NCBI RefSeq assembly: GCF_000496075.1
Contig: NZ_AWXZ01000015.1
Span: 62,001 to 126,000 of the forward strand
Reading direction: 5' to 3'
Origin: Lutibaculum baratangense AMV1
GTDB lineage: Bacteria > Pseudomonadota > Alphaproteobacteria > Rhizobiales > Tepidamorphaceae
DNA length: 64,000 bases
A program made the position numbers and the translations under genes. Under the pieces are notes generated by a model. That model ran no database searches. It saw only the letters and a program-made list of their open reading frames with translations, and was not told the origin of the DNA. Shown here piece after piece: positions 1 through 8,971 of this stretch (position 1 is its first letter; the number at the start of each line of letters is the position of its first letter).

Positions 1-27
1 CCCGTAGCCGGCCAGGCCGCCGCTGCT

Positions 28-1098
28 TCAGAACAACCGTGGCAGGTCGGCGACCGGGAAGTTGCCTATATAGGCCTTGCCGTTGCGCAGCCGCAGCTCG
101 CCCCGCACCGCGGGCTCCCCCTCGATCTCCGTCCTCTCGCCGATGAAGCGCAGTGCCGTGGCGACGAACGGGGCGACGCCGCCGAAGGCGTTCGTGGCGC
201 CGGGGCTCGTGACGTCGGGGCCGGCGAGGGCCAGGGACAGCAGGCCGTTCAGGCGCCCGTCCGCCTCGGGCTGCAGGTTGCCCTGGGCGATGAAGCGGGT
301 GTCCTGTTGCCGCGCGACGAGCGACTGGATGTCGAACCGGCCGCCCGCCTCCTGCCAGCGGGGCAGGAATTCGCGCGGACGTGCCACGAGCTCCGGCGTC
401 AGCGCCACCGCGCTGCCGACCAGGTTGACGTCGACCGGCTCCACCCGGGTCGCCCCGGGATAGGTGATCATCAGGTCCTTCGCCGAGACCGCGAGATCCA
501 TACCCTGGTCGTCGCCCGACGGGCCGGCCGCACCTTCACGCTGGTGAAACTCGAGACGGCGCGCCTCGAGTGCGAAATCCTCGGCCGCCTGCCGCCCCTC
601 CGGCGCGACCGCCAGGTTGTCGGCGGCGACGTCGATCGCCCTCAGACGCCCGAGCGGCATGTGGAGCGACGCCTGCATCAGGTCCCAGCTCGCGACGAGC
701 GGCCGGCTGCCGCCGAGGAGATCCGGCCCGCTCGCGACCTGCAGCGGGCCGTCCAGCTCCACGATGACGTGCTCCGGGCGCCAGACCTGCAGCACCGCCC
801 GCAGCTCCTGTCCGGTCGCCACCACTTCCGGCTGCACCGACAGGGTGAAGCTCGGGCTCTCGCAGACGAATTCGAAGCGGAACGGGAAGCCGCCGGTGCT
901 GCGCTCGCTGCAGGAATGGACGCGGCCCTGCGTCGCCTCGACCGCCAGCCAGGACTCGAGGGCCGCCTCCGCCCGGCGGCTCGCCACCGACCAGAAGTAG
1001 CTCCACGCGCCGATGGCGGCGAGGATCAGGAGGACGAGGACGACGAGCGCCATCGGCGGCCGGCCGAGCCCTCTCTTCCTGTCGTCGGTCATGCTCAT
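28..1098 (-). CDS. DUF2125 domain-containing membrane-anchored protein
   Basis: A 356-residue protein of unknown function that matches the DUF2125 family of alphaproteobacteria. After a short basic N-terminus there is one hydrophobic segment (about residues 15-35, rich in Leu, Val, Ile and Ala) that should anchor the protein in the inner membrane with the rest in the periplasm. A two-cysteine stretch around CSERSTGGFPFRFEFVC follows, typical of the family start. I chose the ATG at 1098 because a GGA lies about 10 bases upstream; an ATG at 1092 or a longer form beginning at 1155 is possible. It is transcribed divergently from the ChaC-like gene. Family assignment is from memory of the sequence pattern; the function is unknown. 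Confidence 0.75.
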   Translation of the reverse strand: MSMTDDRKRGLGRPPMALVVLVLLILAAIGAWSYFWSVASRRAEAALESWLAVEATQGRVHSCSERSTGGFPFRFEFVCESPSFTLSVQPEVVATGQELRAVLQVWRPEHVIVELDGPLQVASGPDLLGGSRPLVASWDLMQASLHMPLGRLRAIDVAADNLAVAPEGRQAAEDFALEARRLEFHQREGAAGPSGDDQGMDLAVSAKDLMITYPGATRVEPVDVNLVGSAVALTPELVARPREFLPRWQEAGGRFDIQSLVARQQDTRFIAQGNLQPEADGRLNGLLSLALAGPDVTSPGATNAFGGVAPFVATALRFIGERTEIEGEPAVRGELRLRNGKAYIGNFPVADLPRLF

Positions 1099-1187
1099 GG
1101 ATCTGTCCGGGCTCTCTGGAGTTCGCGCCGATGCGGTGCTAGGTGACCGCAACATAGACGGTTTTCATGGCGTGACGAGGGCTTGAC

Positions 1188-1733
1188 GTGGAAGCTCCCG
1201 ACGACGGGCAGATGTGGGTGTTCGGCTACGGTTCGCTGATGTGGCGGCCGGGCTTCGTGCATGTCGAGGAGGCGCCGGCGCGCCTGAACGGCCTGCACAG
1301 GTCGCTCTGCGTGCTTTCGCATGTCCATCGCGGGACCCCCGAGGCGCCCGGTCTCGTGCTCGGCCTCGACCGCGGCGGCTCGTGCCGCGGCCTCGCGTTC
1401 CGCGTGCCGCGCGAGGAGGAGGAGAACACGCTCGCCTATCTCAGGGCGCGGGAGCAGCCGACGATGGTGTACAAGGAGGTCCGGCGGAAGGTGCTTCTGC
1501 TCGACGGGAGCCGTCGAGCCGTGCGCGCCCTCTGCTACGTCGTCGACCGCGCCCACGGCCAGTATGCGGGGGTCCTGCCGATGGAGACCCAGATCGAGCT
1601 CGTGCGCCGCAGCCGGGGGCAGTCGGGGCCGAACGCCGAATACGTGCTCAGCACCATCGCGCATCTGCGGCAGATGGAGATCCACGATCCCTCGCTCGAG
1701 AGGCTGAGCATGGGGCTCGGCGCCGGCAGCTGA
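1188..1733 (+). CDS. ChaC-like gamma-glutamylcyclotransferase
   Basis: Predicted gamma-glutamylcyclotransferase of the ChaC type (181 aa), a cytosolic enzyme that releases 5-oxoproline from glutathione or related gamma-glutamyl compounds. The family signature MWVFGYGSLMWRPGF sits at residues 9-23, where the YGSL loop binds the gamma-glutamyl group. A Glu in the LRAREQPTMVY region (about residue 89) is the likely acid/base, by analogy with the family. The GTG at 1188 has a GAGGG ribosome site about 5 bases upstream; the ATG at 1212 would cut directly into the YGSL strand. The stop is 10 bases from the stop of the convergent gene at 1744. Confidence 0.85.
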   Translation: MEAPDDGQMWVFGYGSLMWRPGFVHVEEAPARLNGLHRSLCVLSHVHRGTPEAPGLVLGLDRGGSCRGLAFRVPREEEENTLAYLRAREQPTMVYKEVRRKVLLLDGSRRAVRALCYVVDRAHGQYAGVLPMETQIELVRRSRGQSGPNAEYVLSTIAHLRQMEIHDPSLERLSMGLGAGS

Positions 1734-1743
1734 GCAGCGGCGC

Positions 1744-2112
1744 TCAGGCCGCCGCGACGTGACCCGTCTCGCCCTCGATCGCCGACCTGATGTCGTTGGC
1801 GACCGCCTTCGCGTCCTCCGGCGTCTCCGTCAGGAGATGAACATGCGCCTCGCTCGCGCCGGCGGCCCGGGCGGCCGCGATCGCCTGCGCGGCACCCGCG
1901 CCGGCGGCGCCGGCCCAGACGACCTCCGCCTCCCCGTCTCCGCGCACGCTGACGAGGAGCAGGGCGCAGTGCCGGAAATCGGGCGCGAGCTCGATCGGCA
2001 GGATCTTGTGAAGGTAGCGTTTCCCGCTCGCGCCGCTCCAGTAGCGGAACTGGCCCGCCAGGGGCGTTCCCGCGAGTGCAAGCGGCAGATCGCAACTATC
2101 AGCTCGCTTCAT
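1744..2112 (-). CDS. Conserved hypothetical protein
   Basis: A 122-residue small protein I cannot assign to a function. The N-terminal part contains the pattern GQFRYWSGASGKRYLHKI, which looks like a conserved motif of small alphaproteobacterial proteins. The C-terminal half is Ala-rich with a likely helix (AAQAIAAARAAGASEAHVHLL). There is no signal peptide or membrane segment. It is convergent with the ChaC-like gene and divergent from the glutamate dehydrogenase gene. Its coding nature is supported by strong third-position GC bias and by both neighbours fitting around it. Function unknown. Confidence 0.65.
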   Translation of the reverse strand: MKRADSCDLPLALAGTPLAGQFRYWSGASGKRYLHKILPIELAPDFRHCALLLVSVRGDGEAEVVWAGAAGAGAAQAIAAARAAGASEAHVHLLTETPEDAKAVANDIRSAIEGETGHVAAA

Positions 2113-2384
2113 GAGAACAAAACTAGAACTTATTGCCTGTCAAGTCAACGATCCTACGACTCCCAGGTTCCCGCTTTCCTAACTCGACGGAAACGCGTGC
2201 GGAGAACGCGGGGGCGAAACCCCTCTCCCGCTCGCTCATTGTCCCGTCACACCCGTGCAGCCGACAGGCGCCAGGCTCTGCTCGCCCACCTTGCTCCGCG
2301 GGGGCGTCTGGGCGAAGGTCCGGCACGGACAATGGCGAAGAAGACGTCCGCCCCGCGGGGCGGGACCGAGGGACGGGAAGCACG

Positions 2385-5300
2385 ATGCTCAAGCGAGACG
2401 ACGACCGGCGCAAGAACCTGATCGCCCTGACGCTGAAGGCGCTGGACGAGCGGGGCCCGGAGGAAGGCGTCGCCGATTTCGCGCAGTCCCTCTTCGAGCA
2501 GGGCACGCTCGAGGATCTCGCCGTCTACCGTCCCGCGGAGCTTGCGAGGCTCGCGGAGGAGGCCTGGCGTTTCGCCGCCGCCCGCCAGCCCCACACCGCG
2601 AAGGTGAGGGTCATCAATCCAGAGCCGCTGGATCCCGACAAGGCCTCCGTGCTCGAGACGGTGTCGATCATCGAGGTGGTGAACGACAACATGGCCTTCC
2701 TCGTGGACTCGGCTATGGCCGAGCTGCAGGAACGCGGCTACGAGGTCCGCCTCGTTCTCCACCCGATCGTCTTCGTCTCGCGCTCCTCCGACGGCGAGCG
2801 CCGCCGCTTCCATGGGAGCACGGCGCCCGACGGCGAAGACGGTGTGATCCGCGAGAGCGTCATCCACATCCATGTCGGCCGGATCGACAGTGACGCCGCC
2901 CGCCGCGAGACCGCCGCCGCGCTTCAGCTCATCTACGAGCGGGTGCGCGCCGTCGTGGAGGACTGGCGCCCGATGCGCGACCGCCTCGCCACGGTGATCC
3001 GCGACCTCGAGGAGACGCCGCCGCCGCTGAACCCGAGCGACCTCGACGAGGCGAAGGCCTTCCTGCGCTGGATCGGCGACAACAACTTCACCTTCGTCGG
3101 GATGCGCGAGTACGAGTTCGTGGGCAGCCAGGCCGAGGGCCAGCTGCGGCGGGTCGACAGGGGCCAGTCCTCCGGTCTCGGCATGCTGCGCGACCCCGAG
3201 GTCATGGTGCTGCGACGGGGGCGCGAGTTCGTCGCGACCACCCCCGAGCTCCGGGAATTTCTGCAGCGGCCGGTGCCGCTCATCGTCACGAAGGCGAACG
3301 TGAAGTCGGTCGTCCACCGCCGCGCCCATCTCGACTATGTCGGCGTGAAGACCTTCGACGAGCGGGGACAGCTGACGGGGGAGCTCAGGATCGTCGGCCT
3401 GTTCACCTCCACCGCCTACAACCGGACGGTGAGGGACATCCCGTATCTGCGCCGCAAGGCGGAGTACGTCTTCGCGAAAGCGGGTTTCGATCCGGACAGC
3501 CACAGCGGCAAGCGGCTGCAGAACATCCTCGAGACGTTCCCGCGCGACGAGCTCTTCCAGATCGACGAGGAGACGCTGCTTGAATGGGCGCTGACGATCC
3601 TGCAGCTCAACGAGCGCCCGCGGGTCCGCGTCCTGGCGCGCGCCGACAAGTTCGATCGCTTCGTCTCGGCGATCGTCTACATGCCCCGCGACAGGTTCAC
3701 GACGGACCTGCGCATGCGGGTGGGGCAGGTGCTGGCGGAGGTCTATGACGGCCGCGTGTCCGCCTTCTATCCCTTCTTCCCGGAAGGGCCTCTCGTGCGG
3801 GTCCATTTCATCATCGGCCGCTACGAGGGCGACACGCCGACGCCGGATATCGGCGAGCTCGAGCACAGGATCGGCGAGCTCGCGCGCAACTGGGCCGACA
3901 ACCTGAAGGAGGCGCTCGCCCAGGCGCATCCGCCGGCCGTGGCCGCCGAGCTCTACCAGCGCTTCAAGAACGCCTTCTCGGCCGGCTACCGCGACGCCTA
4001 CTCCGCCGACGCGGCGGTGCGCGACATCTGGATCGTCGGCCGGATCGGCCGCGCGCGCCCGCTCGCGATCGATTTCCAGCGGCCGACGCCGGGCCGCCCG
4101 GAGCGCGTGGCGCTGAAGCTCTTCCGCATCGAGGAGCCGGTGCCGCTCTCCGAGCGTGTGCCGATCCTGGAGAATATGGGCTTCCGGGTCATCAACGAGC
4201 GCTCCTTCCGCATCGACTGCCCGGCCGACGATGCGCTGGAGCATTTCTGGCTGCACGACATGGTCATCGAGCGGGCGGACGGGCAGCCCGTCGATCTCGA
4301 TGCGCTCGACGCTCCCCTCGAGGCGGCCTTCCTGGCGGTGGCCGGCGGTGCGGCCGAAAGCGACGGCTATAACAGCCTGGTCGTCCTCGCGGGCCTAGAA
4401 TGGCGCGAGATCGCCGTGCTGCGCGCTCTGAGCCGCTATCTCCGGCAGGCCCGGATCCCCTATTCGCAGGACTATATGTGGGCGACGCTGCAGCGGCATC
4501 CCGACGTCGCCCGCCTGCTCGTCTCGCTCTTCCACGTCCGTTTCCGGCCCGGCGGGGAGAGCGACGAGGAGCGCCAGGCCCGCTCGTCGGAGATCCTGGC
4601 CGAGATCGAGGCGAAGCTCGACGAGGTCTCGAGCCTCGACGAGGACCGTATCCTGCGCCGCTTCGCGAACCTCCTCACGGCGATCCTGCGGACGAATTTC
4701 TACCAGACCGACATCCACGACCGGCCGCGCCCGACGATCGCGCTGAAGCTCAGGAGCCGGGAGATCGAGGAGCTGCCGGATCCCAAGCCCTTCGCGGAGA
4801 TCTTCGTCTACAGCCCGCGCGTCGAGGGCGTGCACCTGCGGGGCGGCAAGATCGCTCGCGGCGGCCTCAGGTGGTCGGACCGGCAGCAGGATTTCCGCAC
4901 CGAGGTGCTGGGCCTCGCCAAGGCGCAGAACGTGAAGAACGCGGTCATCGTGCCTGTCGGTGCGAAGGGCGGCTTCGTGCCGAAGCAGATGCCCGCCGGC
5001 GCCAGCCGCGACGAGGTGCTGCAGGAGGGCGTCGCCTGCTACAAGCTCTTCGTCTCGAGCCTCCTCGACGTAACGGATGACATAGACGGCACCGATCTCG
5101 TCGTACCGCCGGATGTCGTCCGCCGCGACGACGACGACCCCTACCTCGTCGTCGCCGCCGACAAGGGCACGGCGACCTTCTCCGACATCGCGAACGAGAT
5201 CTCGACCTCGCGGGACTTCTGGCTGAGCGACGCCTTCGCCAGCGGCGGCTCGGCCGGCTACGACCACAAGAAGATGGGCATCACGGCGCGCGGCGGCTGG

Positions 5301-7241
5301 GAGGCCGTGAAGCGCCACTTCCGCGAGATGGACATCGACATCCAGACGACGCCCTTCACCGTGATCGGCTGCGGCGACATGTCGGGCGACGTCTTCGGCA
5401 ACGGCATGCTCCTGTCGCGGCAGATCAAGCTGATCGCGGCGTTCGACCACCGCGACATCTTCTTCGATCCGGATCCCGACCCGGCCACGAGCTTCGAGGA
5501 GCGCAAGCGGCTCTTCGAGCTGCAGCGCTCGAGCTGGCAGGACTACGACAAGTCGCTGATCTCGAAGGGCGGCGGCGTCTTCTCCCGCCAGGCGAAGTCG
5601 ATCCCGCTGTCGCCGGAGATGCAGGCGATCACCGGCATCGGCAGGGCGTCCGCCGCGCCGACCGAGATCATCAAGGCGATCCTGAAGGCCGAGGCCGACC
5701 TGCTCTGGTTCGGCGGCATCGGCACCTATGTCCGCTCCTCGGGCGAAACGGACGAGCAGGTGGGCGACCGCGCGAACGATCCCGTGCGCATCGCCGGCGC
5801 CGAGCTCCGCGCGAAGGTCGTGGGGGAGGGCGCCAATCTCGGTGTGACGCAGCTCGGCCGCATCGAGTTCGCCCGGCGCGGCGGCCGCATCAACACCGAC
5901 GCGATCGACAATTCCGGCGGCGTGAACTCCTCCGACCTCGAGGTGAACATCAAGATCGCCCTGCAGCCGCTCGTGAGCTCCGGCGAGCTGCCGCTGCCGC
6001 AGCGCAACCGCCTGCTCGCGGAGATGACGGAGGAGGTGGCGCGGCTCGTCCTCAGGAACAACTACCTACAGACGCTCGCGCTCTCGCTGGCCGAGCACCG
6101 GGGCCTCGAGGAGCTCGGCTACGAGCAGCGCCTGATGCGCTCCCTCGAGGACAAGGGTCTCCTGGACCGCAAGGTCGAGCAGCTGCCGACGGATTCCGAG
6201 GTCGAGGCGCGCGAGGCGCGTGGCGAGGCGCTGGCACGGCCCGAGATCGCGGTGCTCCTCGCCTACGCGAAGATCGACCTTTTCGACCAGCTTCTCGAGA
6301 GCTCCGTGCCGGACGATCCGTATCTGTCGCGAGAGCTCGAGCGCTACTTCCCGCAGGAGCTCCAGCAGCGCTACCCGCAGGCGATCCAGGGGCACAAGCT
6401 CCGCCGCGAGATCATCTCGACGATGCTCGCGAACTCGATGATCAACCGCGGCGGCCCGACGATGGTGGTGCGGATCGCCGCCGAGACGGGGGCCGAGGTG
6501 CCGGAGATCGCGGCCGCCTTCGCCGCCGGCCGCAACGCATTCTCGCTGACCCAGCTCAACGAGACGGTCGACGCGCTCGACGGGCGGATCGGCGGCGACC
6601 TGCAGCTCGCCATGTACCGCGAGCTGCAGGATCTCCTGCTCGGCGCCACCGCCTGGTTCATCCGCAACGCCGACCTCTCGCACGGCCTCGTCGAGGTCAT
6701 CGAGCACTACCGCTCCTGCGTCGACGAGGTCGCGGCGTCGCTCGAGGAGGCCGTGCCGGCGAGCCAGGTCGAGGAGATGGCGGTGCGCCGCACGCGCCTC
6801 TACGAGGGTGGTGTGCCGGACGAGCTGTCGCGGACGTTCTGCCACCTGCCATGGCTGTCGCGGGCGCCCGACGTCATCCTCGTGTCCGACCGCACGGGCA
6901 AGGAGCTGGCCGACGTCGCGCGGACGTTCTTCGCACTCGAGGCCTGGTTCCACCTGCCCGAGATGATCCGCTCCGCCCGCGAGCTGAAGACCGTGGACTA
7001 CTATGACGGCCTCGCCCTCAACCGCACGATCGACCTGATCGGCGACGCGCAACGCCAGTTGACGGCGGAGCTTCTCGCGAACGGCCTGACGGGACAGGAA
7101 GCGCTCGAGGCCTGGGCCGAGCGCAAGGGCGAGGATGTCGTCCGCACGAGGCGTCAGCTCTCCGAGATCGCGCGCGGCACGATGAGCCTGTCGCGGCTGA
7201 CCGTCGGGGCGAGCCTCCTGCGCGACCTCATCGGTGGCTGA
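2385..7241 (+). CDS. NAD-specific glutamate dehydrogenase (large, about 180 kDa class)
   Basis: Oxidatively deaminates L-glutamate to 2-oxoglutarate and ammonia with NAD+ (catabolic role). At 1618 residues it has the length of the large bacterial NAD-GDH class rather than the 450-residue small enzymes. The long N-terminal part carries ACT-like regulatory modules. The catalytic core begins near residue 780, with EGVHLRGGKIARGGLRWSDR and the motif VPVGAKGGFVPK (about residue 860), whose Lys is the expected catalytic residue. A Rossmann part follows, with GCGDMSGDVFGNGML. The ATG at 2385 follows a GGGACGGGAAG ribosome site. The frame is open further upstream to 2133, but that stretch lacks family similarity. 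The downstream MFS gene overlaps its last 8 bases, suggesting translational coupling. Confidence 0.95.
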   Translation: MLKRDDDRRKNLIALTLKALDERGPEEGVADFAQSLFEQGTLEDLAVYRPAELARLAEEAWRFAAARQPHTAKVRVINPEPLDPDKASVLETVSIIEVVNDNMAFLVDSAMAELQERGYEVRLVLHPIVFVSRSSDGERRRFHGSTAPDGEDGVIRESVIHIHVGRIDSDAARRETAAALQLIYERVRAVVEDWRPMRDRLATVIRDLEETPPPLNPSDLDEAKAFLRWIGDNNFTFVGMREYEFVGSQAEGQLRRVDRGQSSGLGMLRDPEVMVLRRGREFVATTPELREFLQRPVPLIVTKANVKSVVHRRAHLDYVGVKTFDERGQLTGELRIVGLFTSTAYNRTVRDIPYLRRKAEYVFAKAGFDPDSHSGKRLQNILETFPRDELFQIDEETLLEWALTILQLNERPRVRVLARADKFDRFVSAIVYMPRDRFTTDLRMRVGQVLAEVYDGRVSAFYPFFPEGPLVRVHFIIGRYEGDTPTPDIGELEHRIGELARNWADNLKEALAQAHPPAVAAELYQRFKNAFSAGYRDAYSADAAVRDIWIVGRIGRARPLAIDFQRPTPGRPERVALKLFRIEEPVPLSERVPILENMGFRVINERSFRIDCPADDALEHFWLHDMVIERADGQPVDLDALDAPLEAAFLAVAGGAAESDGYNSLVVLAGLEWREIAVLRALSRYLRQARIPYSQDYMWATLQRHPDVARLLVSLFHVRFRPGGESDEERQARSSEILAEIEAKLDEVSSLDEDRILRRFANLLTAILRTNFYQTDIHDRPRPTIALKLRSREIEELPDPKPFAEIFVYSPRVEGVHLRGGKIARGGLRWSDRQQDFRTEVLGLAKAQNVKNAVIVPVGAKGGFVPKQMPAGASRDEVLQEGVACYKLFVSSLLDVTDDIDGTDLVVPPDVVRRDDDDPYLVVAADKGTATFSDIANEISTSRDFWLSDAFASGGSAGYDHKKMGITARGGWEAVKRHFREMDIDIQTTPFTVIGCGDMSGDVFGNGMLLSRQIKLIAAFDHRDIFFDPDPDPATSFEERKRLFELQRSSWQDYDKSLISKGGGVFSRQAKSIPLSPEMQAITGIGRASAAPTEIIKAILKAEADLLWFGGIGTYVRSSGETDEQVGDRANDPVRIAGAELRAKVVGEGANLGVTQLGRIEFARRGGRINTDAIDNSGGVNSSDLEVNIKIALQPLVSSGELPLPQRNRLLAEMTEEVARLVLRNNYLQTLALSLAEHRGLEELGYEQRLMRSLEDKGLLDRKVEQLPTDSEVEAREARGEALARPEIAVLLAYAKIDLFDQLLESSVPDDPYLSRELERYFPQELQQRYPQAIQGHKLRREIISTMLANSMINRGGPTMVVRIAAETGAEVPEIAAAFAAGRNAFSLTQLNETVDALDGRIGGDLQLAMYRELQDLLLGATAWFIRNADLSHGLVEVIEHYRSCVDEVAASLEEAVPASQVEEMAVRRTRLYEGGVPDELSRTFCHLPWLSRAPDVILVSDRTGKELADVARTFFALEAWFHLPEMIRSARELKTVDYYDGLALNRTIDLIGDAQRQLTAELLANGLTGQEALEAWAERKGEDVVRTRRQLSEIARGTMSLSRLTVGASLLRDLIGG

Positions 7242-8601
7242 GGCCGCGGCCGGAGGGGCGGGCCGGCCCGCCCGCCTCTCCTGGATGCTCTTCGACTGGG
7301 CCGGCCAGCCCTTCTACACCGTCGTCACGACCTTCATCTTCGCACCGTATTTCGCGGCCCAGGTCGCCCCCGACCCGGCCACGGGGCAGAGCTGGTGGGG
7401 CCTCGCCTCGGCCGTCGCGGGCCTCGCGGTCGCCCTGTCGAGCCCGGTGCTCGGCGCGATCGCCGACGAGACGGGCCGGCGCAAGGCGTGGCTCGCCGCC
7501 TTCTCCGTGCTCTTCGTCGTCGGCGCGACGGGCCTGTGGTTCGCGGCACCCGGTGGGCTCGCGCCCGTCGTCATGGTGCTCGCGGCCTATGTCGTGGCGA
7601 CGATCGGCATCGAGTTCGCCACCGTCTTCAACAACGCCATGCTGCCCGACGTCGCGCCCCGGCAGATGATCGGCCGCCTCTCGGGCTCCGCCTGGGGCCT
7701 CGGCTATGCCGGAGGCCTCGTGGCGCTCGTCCTGGTGCTCGGCCTGATGACGCCGATGCCCGGCAGCGACCTGACGATGCTGGGGGTGCAGCCGCTCGTG
7801 TCGCACCTCGCACCGGCCGCCGGCGAGCGCCTGACGGGGCCGCTTTCGGCCCTCTGGTACGTCGTCTTCGTCGTTCCGCTCTTCCTCTTCTGCCCCGACG
7901 TGCCGAGCCGGTCTCGCCTCGCGCCGGCCGTCCGCTCCGGCTTGCGGGAACTGCGCCGCACGCTCGCCCGCCTGCCGTCCCACCGGCAGGTGCTCAAGTT
8001 CTTCGTCGCGCGCATGCTCTACCAGGACGGGCTCAACGCGCTCGTCCTGTTCGGCGGCATCTACGCGACGGGAACGTTCGGCTGGACGACGGCGGAGGTC
8101 GGCGTGTTCGGCATCCTGCTCGCGGCCTGCGGCGGGATCGGCGCGTGGGCCGGCGGCCGCGCCGACGACCGCTTCGGGCCGAAGAGGGTGGTGGCCGTCT
8201 CCGTCGCCGGGCTCGCGATCGTGTCGGTGGGGCTTCTATCGGTCGATGCCGAGACCGTGCTGTTCGTGATTCCGGCCGGCGGTGGCGGGGAGGGGCTCTT
8301 CGCCTCGACGCCGGAGCGGCTCTATCTCCTTCTCGGCATCTTCGTGGGGCTGTTCTTCGGCCCGGCGCAGGCGGCGAGCCGCACGATCCTCGTCCGCCTG
8401 GCGCCGCGCGAGAGCATGACAGAGTTCTTCGGCCTCTACGCGCTGACCGGCAAGCTCACCGCCTTCCTCGGCCCACTCGCGGTGGGGCTCCTCACGGCTG
8501 CCTCCGGCAGCCAGCGGGTCGGCATCTCGGTCGTCGTCGTGTTTCTCGTCGCCGGCCTCGCGGTCCTCGCGACGGTGAGGGTGCCGCGGTCGATCGACTA
8601 G
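7234..8601 (+). CDS. MFS transporter, UMF1/Atg22-like
   Basis: A 455-residue inner-membrane permease of the major facilitator superfamily, UMF1 (Atg22-like) branch. The opening SWMLFDWAGQPFYTVVTTFIFAPYF (about residues 16-40) is the family hallmark. About twelve hydrophobic segments follow, with the loop GAIADETGRRKAW after the second helix. Substrate unknown; relatives in yeast export amino acids from the vacuole. The GTG start lies inside the last codons of the glutamate dehydrogenase gene (8-base overlap), so the two are probably co-translated, and an amino-acid-related substrate is a reasonable inference. It ends 10 bases before the convergent DUF6460 gene. Confidence 0.88.
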   Translation: MAEAAAGGAGRPARLSWMLFDWAGQPFYTVVTTFIFAPYFAAQVAPDPATGQSWWGLASAVAGLAVALSSPVLGAIADETGRRKAWLAAFSVLFVVGATGLWFAAPGGLAPVVMVLAAYVVATIGIEFATVFNNAMLPDVAPRQMIGRLSGSAWGLGYAGGLVALVLVLGLMTPMPGSDLTMLGVQPLVSHLAPAAGERLTGPLSALWYVVFVVPLFLFCPDVPSRSRLAPAVRSGLRELRRTLARLPSHRQVLKFFVARMLYQDGLNALVLFGGIYATGTFGWTTAEVGVFGILLAACGGIGAWAGGRADDRFGPKRVVAVSVAGLAIVSVGLLSVDAETVLFVIPAGGGGEGLFASTPERLYLLLGIFVGLFFGPAQAASRTILVRLAPRESMTEFFGLYALTGKLTAFLGPLAVGLLTAASGSQRVGISVVVVFLVAGLAVLATVRVPRSID

Positions 8602-8611
8602 AGCCCGGCTG

Positions 8612-8884
8612 TCACGGGCGGCCGCTGCCCATCCGCAGGATGCGCATCACGATCCAGATCGGGATCACGATGATCGCGCCGATCACGAGGTACTGCCCGA
8701 GCTCGCCCAGCGCGTCGAAGCCCATGTACCAGACGGTCTCCGCGAGGTCGCGCGCCAGGTACCAGACGTCGAAGGGATGGATGCCGAGGAACGACAGCAC
8801 GATCCCCACGACGAGCGAGAGGACGAGCAGGCGCAGCATCACCCAGAGCGGCGGGCCGCCGAAGAAGCGGTAAATCGGGCCCAT
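8612..8884 (-). CDS. DUF6460-type small membrane protein
   Basis: A 90-residue protein with two hydrophobic segments: WVMLRLLVLSLVVGIVLSFLG (about residues 14-34) and a second near the end, YLVIGAIIVIPIWIVMRIL. It opens with IYRFFGGPPLWVMLRL, as do small inner-membrane proteins labelled DUF6460 in Hyphomicrobiales. Function unknown. An AGGGAGA element lies about 10 bases before the ATG. It lies 87 bases downstream of the DNA ligase gene on the same strand and could be transcribed with it, but nothing ties it to DNA repair. Confidence 0.75.
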   Translation of the reverse strand: MGPIYRFFGGPPLWVMLRLLVLSLVVGIVLSFLGIHPFDVWYLARDLAETVWYMGFDALGELGQYLVIGAIIVIPIWIVMRILRMGSGRP

Positions 8885-8971
8885 GGGCCAAGCATCTCCC
8901 TGATCTGTCGCGACGAAGCTGGCTCATGACATGGGTGTTTCATGCGCCCCTGTCGAGCCCTTCGGGATTCC